Shown here piece after piece: positions 7,410 through 16,308 of a stretch of DNA of 64,000 nucleotides (its first letter is position 1; each line of letters begins with the position of its first letter). The translations under genes were made by a program, and so were the position numbers. Origin of the DNA: Vicinamibacterales bacterium (lineage in GTDB: Bacteria; Acidobacteriota; Vicinamibacteria; Vicinamibacterales; UBA2999); contig JAWKHS010000003.1 of assembly GCA_041394705.1 (NCBI GenBank), forward strand, positions 124,001 through 188,000, in the 5' to 3' direction. The notes under the pieces were generated by a model that was given only the letters and a program-made list of their open reading frames with translations, was not told the origin of the DNA and did no database searches.

Positions 7410-9047
7410 ATGATCTCCTTCAGCCGCATCGGGAAGCAGTACGGCCGCCAGGTCCTGTTCGTGGACGCCTCGTTCCAGCTCAATCCCGGCGAGAAAGTGG
7501 GCCTCGTCGGCCCCAACGGCGCAGGGAAGACCACGCTCTTCCGCATGATCGTGGGCGAGGAGGCGCCGGACGAGGGCGACGTCTCGGTGCCGAAGAAGCT
7601 GTCCATCGGCTACTTCCGGCAGGACGTGGGCGAGATGGCGGGCCGCTCGGTGCTCGACGAGGCCATCGCCGGCAGCGGCCGCGTGGGCGACCTGCACCAC
7701 GAGCTGGAGGCCCTGAACCACGCGATGGCCGATCCGGACCAGGCCGACGCCATGGACCGGATCCTCACCCGCTTCGGCGAGGTGCAGGAGGAGTACGACC
7801 ATCTGGGCGGCTACGCACTCGAGGCGCAGGCGCGCGAGATCCTGCACGGGCTCGGCTTCGACGACGAGCGGATCGACGGGGACGTCGGCGCGCTGTCCGG
7901 CGGCTGGAAGATGCGCGTGGCCATGGCACGGGTGCTCCTGGCACGGCCCGACGTCCTCCTGATGGACGAGCCCACCAACCACCTGGACATCGAGTCGATC
8001 ATCTGGCTGGAGTCGTTCCTGAAGACCCTGCCGGGCGCCCTCCTCATGACTTCGCACGACCGCGAGTTCATGAACCGGCTGGTGACGAAGATCGCCGAGA
8101 TCGACGGCGGCGAGATCACGGTCTATTCGGGCAACTACGACTTCTACGAGCGCGAGCGCGCCATCCGCGAGGCGAACCGGGAGGCGGCCTACGCGCGCCA
8201 GCAGGCCATGCTGGCCAAGGAGCAGCGCTTCATCGAACGCTTCGCCGCCCACGCCGCCAAGGCGGCCCAGGTCCAGAGCCGTGTGAAGGCGCTCGAGAAG
8301 ATCGAGAAGATCGAGCTGCCGAAGAAGCGGGCGGTGGTGAAGTTCGACTTCCGGCAGCCGGCGCGCTCGGGCGACCAGGTCGCGGTGCTGGAAGGCGTCA
8401 GCAAGGCCTACGGCCGGCGCGTGGTGCACGACGGCGTGAGCTTCGTCATCCGCCGGGGCGAGCGCTGGGCGGTGATGGGGAAGAACGGCGCCGGCAAGTC
8501 CACGCTGCTGAAGATGATCGCGGGCCAGGTGGCGCCGGACGCGGGCGCCGTGACGCTGGGTGCCAGCCTGCAACTGGGCTACTTCGCGCAGCAGTCGCTG
8601 GACCTGCTCGATCCGGACCTGACCATCGAGGAGCAGCTCCAGAAGGACTTCCCCGACGAGTCCATCGGCCTCCTGCGCAACCTGGCCGGCGCGTTCCAGT
8701 TCTCGGGCGACGACGTGGACAAGAAGATCCGGGCCCTGTCGGGCGGCGAGAAGACGCGCCTCGTCATCGCGCGCATGCTGCTCCGCCCGCCCAACTTCCT
8801 CGTGCTGGACGAGCCGACGAACCACCTCGACCTGGCGACCAAGGAGATGCTGCTGGCCGCGCTCGCGGACTTCGAGGGCACGATGATCTTCGTGTCCCAC
8901 GACCGCGCGTTCCTGAGGACGCTGAGCAACCGCGTCCTGGAACTGGGCGGCGAGAGCGGCACCGAGGCGCAGCCGCACCTGTACCCGGGCAGCTACGTCG
9001 AATACGTGGAACGCACCGGGCACGAGGCGCCCGGCGTGCACGCGTAG
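7410..9047 (+). CDS. ABC-F family ATPase (YbiT/EttA type)
   Basis: 545 residues with two ABC ATPase domains and no transmembrane part, the ABC-F arrangement. Domain 1 has Walker A GPNGAGKTT (34-42), signature LSGGW and Walker B VLLMDEPTNHLD. A charged linker of about 80 residues (P-site tRNA interaction motif region) follows. Domain 2 has GKNGAGKST, LSGGEKTR and VLDEPTNHLD. ABC-F proteins bind the ribosomal E site and rescue or regulate translation; some confer antibiotic resistance by ribosome protection. Nothing here marks a resistance subtype. A second, longer ABC-F (Uup) is at 56616-58532. Confidence 0.92.
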   Translation: MISFSRIGKQYGRQVLFVDASFQLNPGEKVGLVGPNGAGKTTLFRMIVGEEAPDEGDVSVPKKLSIGYFRQDVGEMAGRSVLDEAIAGSGRVGDLHHELEALNHAMADPDQADAMDRILTRFGEVQEEYDHLGGYALEAQAREILHGLGFDDERIDGDVGALSGGWKMRVAMARVLLARPDVLLMDEPTNHLDIESIIWLESFLKTLPGALLMTSHDREFMNRLVTKIAEIDGGEITVYSGNYDFYERERAIREANREAAYARQQAMLAKEQRFIERFAAHAAKAAQVQSRVKALEKIEKIELPKKRAVVKFDFRQPARSGDQVAVLEGVSKAYGRRVVHDGVSFVIRRGERWAVMGKNGAGKSTLLKMIAGQVAPDAGAVTLGASLQLGYFAQQSLDLLDPDLTIEEQLQKDFPDESIGLLRNLAGAFQFSGDDVDKKIRALSGGEKTRLVIARMLLRPPNFLVLDEPTNHLDLATKEMLLAALADFEGTMIFVSHDRAFLRTLSNRVLELGGESGTEAQPHLYPGSYVEYVERTGHEAPGVHA

Positions 9048-9445
9048 CACTCAGGTGACTGAGACACCTCGAAGACGGCGTTCGGGCGTCTCGAGCTCCC
9101 GCGGCGTCCATGGCCCGGCGTGGCCCGGCGTCCGGCGTCAGGCGCCGTCGTCGCGCCCCGGGCGCGATGCCGCCCCCCCGGCATCGCGTCTGCCCTTCGG
9201 GGACCGGGAAGCCCTTGATCAGGAAGCACTTCGCCTTCCGGCTTGCTGGCGCCCCAGGGCGTGCCTTCCGGCAGGGCGGGCGGCCCATGTTCGAGGGCGT
9301 GAGGTCGGCCGATAGGATCGGGCAGAGTTTGACGCATTGAGATCGTGCACACCGGTTCGTGCCGGGCACACCTCGGCCGTTGTGCGAAGATATCGGCGTC
9401 GATCGGTCCGGGTCAGTGGCAATCGCAGCGGAAAAAGGAGCAGAA
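9048..9445. other. 398-base intergenic region
   Basis: No credible gene. It contains a small CTCAG/CTGAG hairpin just after the ABC-F stop (9050-9063), a strong hairpin at 9163-9188, and a 10-base direct repeat GCCTTCCGGC at 9233-9242 and 9263-9272. The last 80 bases are less GC-rich and lead into the AAAGGAG of the CsgG-like gene, so its promoter probably lies there. Confidence 0.5.
9163..9188 (+). terminator. 10-bp hairpin with C6 loop after ABC-F gene
   Basis: Perfect inverted repeat CGCGATGCCG (9163-9172) and CGGCATCGCG (9179-9188) around a CCCCCC loop. There is no T tract, so Rho-independent termination is uncertain, but the stem is the strongest structure in the gap. Confidence 0.5.
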
Positions 9446-10453
9446 ATGTCTCTGTGGCGTAAACACGTGTCGGCTCATCCCCTGGCGGTGCTTGCGTGTG
9501 CCGCGGTCCTGGCGGCCCCGGCGGCGGCCTCCGCGCAATCGAAGGACAAGGACAAGGGCACGGGCGACGTCGAAACCTGCCAGATGCCCTACGGCACCAT
9601 AGCGATCAACGAGCCGCACGAGCAGTCGATGATCTGGCTGCGCACCTACCAGCTCGGATCGCCCTCGTCGCTGCTGCGCACGTTTGCGCAGAAGTCGAAC
9701 TGCTTCGTCGTGGTCGAGCGCGGCGTCGGCATGCAGAACATCCAGCAGGAGCGCCAGCTGGCCTCGTCTGGCGAACTGCAGAGCGGCCAGAACTTCGGCA
9801 AGGGCCAGATCGTGGCCGCCGACTACCTGATGACGCCCTCGATCCAGAGCTCCAACAACAACGCCGGCGGCATCGGCGGCGTGGGCGGCCTGCTGGGACG
9901 CCGCGCCGGCGCCATCGTCGGCGGCGGGCTGAAGTTCAAGGAAGCGACCACGAGCATCACCGTGGCGTCGGCCCGGACGAGCGTGCAGATCGCCGCCAAC
10001 GAGGGCCAGGCACGGCAGCGCAACTTCGCGCTGGGCGGCATCTTCGGCGCCGGCGGGCTGCTGGGCGGTGCGGGCGCCTACTCGAACACGGCCGAGGGCA
10101 AGGTCATCGCGGCCAGCCTGCTCGACAACTTCAACGCCGTCGTGACCGACATGAAGGCCAACGCGAACCTCAAGCCGATGAGCGCCGACCGTCTCGCGAA
10201 GCTGCAGTCGGGCGAGTCGGAGGCCGAGGGCGGCAGCGGTTCGGCCGCCAACGCGGGCGATGTGATGGTGCCGAAGATCGGCGGCGTGAAGATCCTGAAG
10301 ACCGCCGCGGACTCGGCGGCCGTGGTCGCCACGCTGCAGCGCGGCGAAGAAGTGGTCTTCATGGGCGAAGAGAGCAACGGCTTCTACAAGGTGCAGGGCG
10401 CCAACGGCGAAGGCTGGGTCAAGAAGGCGCTGATGAACGTAAACCGGCAGTAG
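9446..10453 (+). CDS. Secreted CsgG-like protein with C-terminal SH3 domain
   Basis: 335 residues. The ATG at 9446 follows AAAGGAG (9434-9440) and opens a signal peptide ending ASAQ; there is no lipobox. Residues about 55-245 match the CsgG pattern: SLLRTFAQKSNCFVVVERG, then GK...GADYL-like GQIVAADYLM, then two Gly-rich stretches (about 137-155 and 193-208). CsgG forms the outer-membrane curli secretion pore. No curli subunit or CsgE/F is nearby. Residues about 275-333 resemble a bacterial SH3 (SH3b) domain (VKILKTAADSAAVVATLQRG...GWVKK), an unusual addition. Its role is unknown; a pore or envelope stress-related assembly factor is a guess. Confidence 0.7.
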   Translation: MSLWRKHVSAHPLAVLACAAVLAAPAAASAQSKDKDKGTGDVETCQMPYGTIAINEPHEQSMIWLRTYQLGSPSSLLRTFAQKSNCFVVVERGVGMQNIQQERQLASSGELQSGQNFGKGQIVAADYLMTPSIQSSNNNAGGIGGVGGLLGRRAGAIVGGGLKFKEATTSITVASARTSVQIAANEGQARQRNFALGGIFGAGGLLGGAGAYSNTAEGKVIAASLLDNFNAVVTDMKANANLKPMSADRLAKLQSGESEAEGGSGSAANAGDVMVPKIGGVKILKTAADSAAVVATLQRGEEVVFMGEESNGFYKVQGANGEGWVKKALMNVNRQ

Positions 10454-10472
10454 CCGGTCGCGAGCGGATCGA

Positions 10473-10508
10473 GAACGGCGGCGCTCCCGCGGAAGGGCGC
10501 CGCCGTTC
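10473..10508 (+). terminator. 12-bp stem hairpin after CsgG-like gene
   Basis: GAACGGCGGCGC (10473-10484) pairs perfectly with GCGCCGCCGTTC (10497-10508) around a 12-base loop, starting 20 bases after the stop, then GTGTGT. A likely terminator though without a T run. Confidence 0.6.
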
Positions 10509-10525
10509 GTGTGTACGGGCGGTGG

Positions 10526-10531
10526 TACAGT
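10526..10531 (+). promoter_or_regulatory. -10-like TACAGT placing the start at the GTG 10538
   Basis: TACAGT preceded by GG ends seven bases before GTG 10538, so transcription would begin on or beside the start codon. This favours GTG 10538 over the in-frame GTG at 10511, which lies upstream of the promoter. Confidence 0.5.
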
Positions 10532-10537
10532 CCGCAC

Positions 10538-11110
10538 GTGCCGTCGCCCCTCGTCGCGGCGTCGTATCTCTGGAGCGCCTGGATATTCAGCTGGCTGGCC
10601 GCCGCCGTGTGGTCCGGCCGCACCGTGTCCCGGGAGTCCGTCGGCGATCGCCTGGGCTACGGCCTGTGGCTGTGGGTGGGCCTCTTCCTGATCTTCGTGC
10701 AGGCCCGCCGGATGCCGTCGTGGCTGTTCACGCCGATCGTGCCGCCGTGGGCGTGGCTGGCCTGGGCGGGCGTCGGCCTGGCCGGCGCGGGCGTCGCCTA
10801 TGCGTGGTGGGCGCGCCTGCACCTGGGCCGGCTGTGGAGCGGCGCGGTCACGCTGAAGGACGGCCACCGCGTGGTGCGGACCGGCCCGTACGCCCTCACC
10901 CGTCACCCGATCTACACGGGACTGCTCCTGGCCCTGGCCGCCACCGTGCTGGTGCGCGGCGACCTCGCCGGCGTGCTCGGCCTGCCGTTCGTGCTGATGG
11001 GCGCCAGGGCGAAGGTCGCCCTGGAAGAGCGTCTCCTGATGCGCCATTTCGCCGACGACTACGCGCGCTACCGCCGCGAGGTGCCCGCGCTCGTGCCGCG
11101 GTTCTGGTGA
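10538..11110 (+). CDS. Isoprenylcysteine carboxyl methyltransferase-like membrane protein
   Basis: 190 residues from GTG 10538 (start chosen from the promoter position; GTG 10511 would add nine). Four to five transmembrane helices precede the ICMT/PEMT motif: VRTGPYALTRHPIYTGLLL at about residues 120-140, then a C-terminal EERLLMRHFADDYARYRREV segment. The RHPxY...E pattern binds SAM in this family of integral membrane methyltransferases. Bacterial members methylate unknown small molecules or lipids, and no substrate is suggested by the neighbours. Confidence 0.8.
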   Translation: MPSPLVAASYLWSAWIFSWLAAAVWSGRTVSRESVGDRLGYGLWLWVGLFLIFVQARRMPSWLFTPIVPPWAWLAWAGVGLAGAGVAYAWWARLHLGRLWSGAVTLKDGHRVVRTGPYALTRHPIYTGLLLALAATVLVRGDLAGVLGLPFVLMGARAKVALEERLLMRHFADDYARYRREVPALVPRFW

Positions 11111-11201
11111 GCCCGGCGGGCCGGCCCGCGGGAGCGTCGTGCGGTTCTCACCGGCACGGGCGCGGCCGGATCGGGCCACGGTTCGGGCCGATGTCTCGCG
11201 C

Positions 11202-11207
11202 TATAAT
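11202..11207 (+). promoter_or_regulatory. Consensus -10 TATAAT of icd
   Basis: Perfect TATAAT in very GC-rich surroundings, 33 bases before the GTG of icd, with AAGGAG (11229-11234) between. No good -35 is visible at 17 bases upstream. Confidence 0.7.
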
Positions 11208-11240
11208 TGCCCGTTTGCTCGCCAGCCCAAGGAGTCGCAC

Positions 11241-12458
11241 GTGAAGAAGATCCAGGTGAAGAACCCCGTCGTGGAGATGGACGGGGACGAGATGACCCGC
11301 ATCATCTGGCAGAAGATCCGCGAGACGCTGATCCTGCCGTATCTCGACATCGACCTGAAGTACTTCGACCTGGGCATCGAGGCGCGCGACAAGACGGACG
11401 ACCAGATCACGATCGACTCGGCCAACGCCACCAAGCAGTACGGCGTGGCCGTGAAGTGCGCCACCATCACGCCGGACGAGGCGCGCGTCAAGGAGTTCGG
11501 GCTGAAGCAGATGTGGCGGTCGCCGAACGGCACCATCCGCAACATCCTCGACGGCACGATCTTCCGCGAGCCCATCGTCTGCCGGAACGTGCCGCGCCTC
11601 GTGTCGCACTGGGACACGCCCGTGGTGGTGGCCCGCCACGGCTTCGGCGATCAGTACCGCGCGCAGGACTTCCACTTCCCGGGCGCCGGCACCATCACCG
11701 TCAGCTGGACGCCCGAGGGCGGCGGCGAGGGCATCAGCCGCGAGGTGATCAAGACCAAGGGCGGCGGCATCGCGATGGGGATGTTCAACCTGGACGCCTC
11801 GATCGAAGGCTTCGCCCGCGCCTGCTTCACCTACGCGCTCGGCCGGAACTACCCGGTCTACCTCTCCACGAAGAACACGATCCTGAAGGTGTACGACGGG
11901 ACGTTCAAGAACACGTTCCAGGCGGTGTTCGACGCCGAGTTCAAGGCGGCGTTCGAGGCGAAGGGGCTCACCTACGAGCATCGCCTCATCGACGACATGG
12001 TGGCGGCCAACCTGAAGTGGAGCGGCGGCTACCTCTGGGCCTGCAAGAACTACGACGGCGACGTGCAGAGCGACACGGTGGCCCAGGGCTACGGGTCGCT
12101 GGGCCTGATGACGTCGGTGCTGATGTCGCCGGACGGCAAGACCGTGGAAGCCGAGGCCGCGCACGGCACGGTGACCCGCCACTACCGGCTGCACCAGCAG
12201 GGCAAGCCCACCAGCACCAACCCCATCGCGTCGATCTTCGCGTGGACGCGCGGCCTGCAGTATCGCGGCACGTTCGACGACACGCCCGACGTCGTGCGAT
12301 TCGCCGAGACGCTGGAGAAGGTGTGCGTGGACGTCGTCGAGTCCGGCCGGATGACGAAGGACCTGGCGATCCTGATCCGGGCCGATCATCCCTACCTGAC
12401 CACCGAGGAGTTCCTGCAGGCCATCGACGCGGAACTCCGCGCGCGGATGGCGGCCTAG
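11241..12458 (+). CDS. icd: NADP-dependent isocitrate dehydrogenase (eukaryote-type dimer)
   Basis: 405 residues. The GTG at 11241 is chosen for the AAGGAG five bases upstream and for the start seen in homologues (KKIQVKNPVVEMDGDEMTRIIW). Substrate-binding residues correspond to the human IDH1 numbering: S94, N96, R100 and R109 in the segment RSPNGTIRNILDG...FRE. The protein catalyses oxidative decarboxylation of isocitrate to 2-oxoglutarate with NADP in the TCA cycle, in the cytoplasm. This subfamily differs from the E. coli type Icd and is common in Acidobacteria and Bacteroidetes. It is monocistronic. Confidence 0.96.
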   Translation: MKKIQVKNPVVEMDGDEMTRIIWQKIRETLILPYLDIDLKYFDLGIEARDKTDDQITIDSANATKQYGVAVKCATITPDEARVKEFGLKQMWRSPNGTIRNILDGTIFREPIVCRNVPRLVSHWDTPVVVARHGFGDQYRAQDFHFPGAGTITVSWTPEGGGEGISREVIKTKGGGIAMGMFNLDASIEGFARACFTYALGRNYPVYLSTKNTILKVYDGTFKNTFQAVFDAEFKAAFEAKGLTYEHRLIDDMVAANLKWSGGYLWACKNYDGDVQSDTVAQGYGSLGLMTSVLMSPDGKTVEAEAAHGTVTRHYRLHQQGKPTSTNPIASIFAWTRGLQYRGTFDDTPDVVRFAETLEKVCVDVVESGRMTKDLAILIRADHPYLTTEEFLQAIDAELRARMAA

Positions 12459-12529
12459 CAGCGCTCGGGCGTTCGGCCCCGGTGCCCTGGAAGGGTGTCG
12501 GGGCACGCACCTGCCGGAAACGGATACCC

Positions 12530-13144
12530 GTGTCTTCCTTTCGCATCGTCGATCTGTCGCCGGACGATCCGGCGCGGCTCATGTCCGTCGCCGACGTCCT
12601 GGTCGACGGCTTCACCGGCTCCGGCGCCGAGGTATGGCAGACGCCGGAAGAAGCGCTCGAGACCGTCGAGGAGTCGTTCGGCGAGGATCGCATCAGCCGG
12701 GTGGCCGTCGACGAGGACGGGCGCGTGCTCGGCTGGATCGGCGCGGTGGAGACCTACGGCGGCCACGTCTGGGAGATTCACCCGCTGGTCGTCCGGCGCG
12801 ACTGCCAGGGCCTGGGCGTGGGCCGGGCGCTCGTGGAGGACCTGGAGCGGCAGGTGCGCGAACGCGGCGGCATGACGGTGTGCCTGGGAACCGACGACGA
12901 GAACGGCCGCACGTCGATCGGCGGCCTGGACCTGTATCCGGACCCGCTCGCCGCGGCGCAGCAGCTCGAGGACCTCGGCGGGCACCCGTTCGCGTTCTAC
13001 CGGCGCCTCGGCTACGCGGTGGTGGGCGTGCTCCCTGACGCCAACGGCTACGGCAAGCCGGACATCCTCATGGCCAAACGCGTCGGCGAGGCGCCGGCGT
13101 CGACGGCCGCCCAGGCTCTGGAGCCGGCCGCCGTCGGCGAGTAG
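12530..13144 (+). CDS. GNAT acetyltransferase, aminoglycoside 6'-N-acetyltransferase-like
   Basis: 204 residues from GTG 12530, preceded by GGATACC. The GNAT core is clear: WEIHPLVVRRDCQGLGVGRALVEDLE (motif A acetyl-CoA loop QGLGVG at about 97-102), then CLGTDDENGRTS, LDLYPDPL, HPFAFYRRLGY and GVLPDANGYGKPDI. The LGTDD...DLYPDPL...GVLPDANG...KPDI series is what I know from the AAC(6') aminoglycoside acetyltransferase branch. Whether this chromosomal copy modifies drugs is unknown; housekeeping GNATs with these motifs exist. It has no mobile context. Confidence 0.8.
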   Translation: MSSFRIVDLSPDDPARLMSVADVLVDGFTGSGAEVWQTPEEALETVEESFGEDRISRVAVDEDGRVLGWIGAVETYGGHVWEIHPLVVRRDCQGLGVGRALVEDLERQVRERGGMTVCLGTDDENGRTSIGGLDLYPDPLAAAQQLEDLGGHPFAFYRRLGYAVVGVLPDANGYGKPDILMAKRVGEAPASTAAQALEPAAVGE

Positions 13145-13470
13145 GGCGTCGCGCCCACCGAGGCGCTGGCCGGGCGTCGCGGCATGGTCAGGCAGGCGCG
13201 GCGACGGCCGCCGGCAGCGACGAACCGCTCCTGCGCCGGATGTCACCCAGCCCGGGTTCCGACGTGGGGTTTCCCTCACACGAGGCGCGCCGGAGGCCGC
13301 GTCTCGGGTCCCGCAGCCCGCCGCACCGCACGGCCACGACTCCCGTGGTTGGCAGGGCACTTGCTCGACGGTGCGAAGGGGAGGACATTCGAGCCCTTCG
13401 GGCCCGTTCCCCGAGTGACGGCCGGCGCGCTCCGTCGGTGCGGAAGCGCGCCCGGTCGGGGAGTCTCGCC
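13145..13470. other. 326-base intergenic region
   Basis: Between the GNAT and CotH genes. No ORF with coding-like third positions and no strong hairpin; the open frame running through it on the plus strand is an upstream extension of cotH with non-coding codon use. The cotH promoter should be here but I cannot place it. Confidence 0.5.
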
Positions 13471-14748
13471 ATGCACGCCTCTCGACGCCACTCTCTGCAC
13501 GCGCCACCGCCTCGGCGCGCTGCGACGCTCACCGCCGTGCTGGCGGTCCTCGCCTGGGCACCTGCGCTGGCCCAGGATGGCCCGCCGACGGCCGGCGACC
13601 TGTTCAATTCCCAGGTCGTGCACGAACTGCGGCTGTCCATGTTCAGCGGCGACTGGGAGCTGCTGCAGGCGCGGTTCATGGAGAACACCTATTACCCGGT
13701 GGACGTCGCGTGGAATGGAGTCGTCGTCCGCAACGCGGGCGTGCGGTCTCGGGGAACCGGCAGCCGCGATCCCAGGAAGCCCGCGCTCAAGATCGACTTC
13801 AACGAGTACGTCTCCGGCCAGACCTTCGTCGGACTGAAGTCGCTCGCGCTGGACAATTTCCGGCAGGACGCCGGCATGGTCAAGGAAGTGGTCACGAGCG
13901 AGCTCTTCCGGAGAGTCGGACAGGTCGCACCCCGGGCCGCCCACGCCCGCGTCTACGTGAACAACGAGTACATCGGGCTCTACGCGATGTTGGAGCCGAT
14001 CGACAAGACGTTCCTCAAGACGTGGCTCGGTGAGAACGACGGCTACCTGTTCGAGTTCAATTGGTCGAACAACTGGTACTTCGAGTGGCTGGGAACGGAC
14101 CTGTCCAGGTACGCAGCGATGTTCGAAGCCAAGACGCACGAGGACGATCCGCCAGAGCGGCTGCACGGACCGATCGAACGGCTGGTCGAGGCGGCCAATC
14201 ACTCCTCGATGGCTGCGTGGGAGGCCGCCACGTCGCGGTATCTCGACCTCGAGGTCCTGCTGCGATACGTCGCCGTCGAGACGTTCCTGGCCGATCACGA
14301 CGGGTTCGCGGGCGACTGGGGCCTCAACAACTTCTACCTGTACCGCTTTGCCGACAGCGAACGGTCGCAGGTGCTGCCCTGGGACAAGGACGTGAACTTT
14401 CGTGAGGTGGACCGGGGCATCTTCGAGGGCTTCGATCCCAACGTGCTGTTGACGACGGCCATGCGCGTTCCCCACCTGCGCGACGCGTACCTGGACGCCC
14501 TGAACCGCTGTGCCGCAAGTGCCGGCGAGCCGACCCCGGACGACCCGGGCCTCGGGTGGCTCCAGCGCGAGATCGGCCGCCAGATCGCCATGATCAGGAC
14601 CGCCGCGTACGAGGACGTTCGCAAGGCCTACACGAACGAGCGGTTCGAGCAGGAAGCCGCCTGGATGATCGAGTTCGCGCGCCGCCGCGGTGGCGACGTG
14701 CTGGGCCAGATCGCCCGTGAGCGCGCCCGGCGCGGCCTGGCCCCATGA
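13471..14748 (+). CDS. CotH-family protein kinase-like secreted protein
   Basis: 425 residues. The ATG at 13471 opens a His/Arg-rich N-region and signal peptide ending ALAQ. The CotH domain spans about 45-400: LRLSMFSGDWELL, the N-lobe basic region KPALKIDFNEY, VYVNNEYIGLYAMLEPIDKTFLK, and the catalytic and metal part ADHDGFAGDWGLNNFYLY...VLPWDKDVNF, where PWDxD is the metal-binding motif. CotH kinases phosphorylate secreted proteins (spore coat in Bacillus); Acidobacteria carry many secreted homologues of unknown target. No spore genes are present. The metallophosphatase follows 154 bases downstream on the same strand. Confidence 0.85.
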   Translation: MHASRRHSLHAPPPRRAATLTAVLAVLAWAPALAQDGPPTAGDLFNSQVVHELRLSMFSGDWELLQARFMENTYYPVDVAWNGVVVRNAGVRSRGTGSRDPRKPALKIDFNEYVSGQTFVGLKSLALDNFRQDAGMVKEVVTSELFRRVGQVAPRAAHARVYVNNEYIGLYAMLEPIDKTFLKTWLGENDGYLFEFNWSNNWYFEWLGTDLSRYAAMFEAKTHEDDPPERLHGPIERLVEAANHSSMAAWEAATSRYLDLEVLLRYVAVETFLADHDGFAGDWGLNNFYLYRFADSERSQVLPWDKDVNFREVDRGIFEGFDPNVLLTTAMRVPHLRDAYLDALNRCAASAGEPTPDDPGLGWLQREIGRQIAMIRTAAYEDVRKAYTNERFEQEAAWMIEFARRRGGDVLGQIARERARRGLAP

Positions 14749-14902
14749 CTCGCGTCCGCCGGCCCGTCGAGCTCGCAGGGAGAGCAGTCGGTGTGTGGTA
14801 CGCTCGGGCGCCGCGCCGATCGACGGGATGTTCGCAGCATCCGGCGCTCCAGACGCTCGGTGAGGCACGTCGCGTGTCGACGACGGGCCGGGTGGGGATT
14901 CC

Positions 14903-16231
14903 GTGGTGAGGAGCGGCTTGCGTGTCCTGATGTGCCGGGCGCTGGCGTCGCTCGCGGTCCCATCGCTGATCGCGGTGGTCCCGGCCTGCACCGACTCCGC
15001 GCGCCAGGTGAACCCCTCCTCGCCCGTTGGCCCCGTGGCGGTGGGTCCGACCATCGTCACCTCGGTGCAGGGAGCCCCTTTGAAGGCCATCGCCACGGCC
15101 GCAGCGGCGAGTCCCGTGCGATATGAGCTGCTGACGACGGTGTCGTTCCGGGAAACCGCCGGTGTGTCGGCGCGCATCGCCCGACTCGTCCTGTCGGTGC
15201 AGGACGACTCCGGTCCGCTCAGCGCCGAGGCCCCCGTTAGCCTCGACCTGCCGGTTCCGGCGCTCGGTAACGCGGCGCACGAGGTGCGGCACGTGTTCTC
15301 GCTCCTGCGGCCCGCCACCCAGGGGCGATGGCGGCTGAAGGGCACCGGCGTGGACCAGGACGGGATGGAATTCGACCTCCCCCCGTTCGAGGCGGCCGTC
15401 GAGTTCGACGGGGCGGATGCGTCGGCGCCGCCGGGGGCGGGGCCGTCGGTCTCGTTCGTCGGCGCCGGCGATATCGCCCGGTGCGGTTCGCCGGAAGCCG
15501 AAGCCACCGCTCGCCTGCTCGATGGCCTGCCGGGCACGGTCTTCACGCTGGGTGACAACGTGTATCCGGAGGGCTCTCCGCAGACCTACCGCGACTGCTA
15601 TGGTCCGACCTGGGGACGTCACCTCGCCCGAACACGGCCGGTGGCGGGCAACCACGACTGGACGGGCGACGCCGGCGTCGCCTACTTCGACTACTTCGGA
15701 ACGGCCGCGGGTCCACGGGGGCTCGGCTTCTACTCCTACGACCTCGGTGCGTGGCACATCCTCGCGCTCAACAGCAATCTCCATGGCAACGCCGGATCGG
15801 CACAGCACGCCTGGGTGCGTGGCGACCTCGCCGCGAAGAAGTACCCGTGCATCCTGGCCTATTGGCATCACCCGCGTTTCAGCTCGGGGCCGAACGGGAG
15901 CGACGCCAACATGCGCGACATCTGGTATCTGCTGCAAGACGCGGGCGCCGAGCTGGTGCTGAGCGGACACGACCACGACTACGAGCGCTTCGCCCCCCAG
16001 GACGGCGACGGGAGACTGGACCTGGCCCGCGGGATCCGGCAGTTCGTCGTGGGCACGGGTGGCTACAGCCTCTACGATCTGCGGGGCAGCCGTTCGAACG
16101 TCGACGCCAGCAACGACCGCACCTGGGGCGTCCTCCGCCTGACGCTCCACCCGGGGCGCTACGACTGGGAGTTCGTGCCCATGGCTGGCCAGCCCTACCG
16201 CGATTCCGGCTCGGCGGCCTGCAGCTACTGA
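14903..16231 (+). CDS. Metallophosphoesterase lipoprotein (purple acid phosphatase-like)
   Basis: 442 residues from tandem GTG codons (14903/14906). A lipoprotein signal ends VVPAC, so C29 is the likely lipidation site. A beta-rich domain (about 60-175) precedes the calcineurin-like phosphoesterase domain with GAGDIARC, LGDNVY, GNHDW, YWHHPRF and SGHDHDYER, giving all dinuclear metal ligands. It probably hydrolyses phosphate esters outside the inner membrane. A TACGCT at 14799-14804 may be its promoter. It may supply phosphate together with the acid phosphatase at 6630, though they are not linked. Confidence 0.88.
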   Translation: MVRSGLRVLMCRALASLAVPSLIAVVPACTDSARQVNPSSPVGPVAVGPTIVTSVQGAPLKAIATAAAASPVRYELLTTVSFRETAGVSARIARLVLSVQDDSGPLSAEAPVSLDLPVPALGNAAHEVRHVFSLLRPATQGRWRLKGTGVDQDGMEFDLPPFEAAVEFDGADASAPPGAGPSVSFVGAGDIARCGSPEAEATARLLDGLPGTVFTLGDNVYPEGSPQTYRDCYGPTWGRHLARTRPVAGNHDWTGDAGVAYFDYFGTAAGPRGLGFYSYDLGAWHILALNSNLHGNAGSAQHAWVRGDLAAKKYPCILAYWHHPRFSSGPNGSDANMRDIWYLLQDAGAELVLSGHDHDYERFAPQDGDGRLDLARGIRQFVVGTGGYSLYDLRGSRSNVDASNDRTWGVLRLTLHPGRYDWEFVPMAGQPYRDSGSAACSY

Positions 16232-16308
16232 ACACGGCCTCGCCGTGCGACAATCGCCGTCCTCGAGCTGACCGTTGCAGTCACGACCGTTCCTGGAGGA
16301 TGCGCGCC

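Noticed and set aside
9233..9272. GCCTTCCGGC direct repeat as an attachment site
   Set aside because: Only 10 bases, 30 apart, no integrase or mobile gene nearby.
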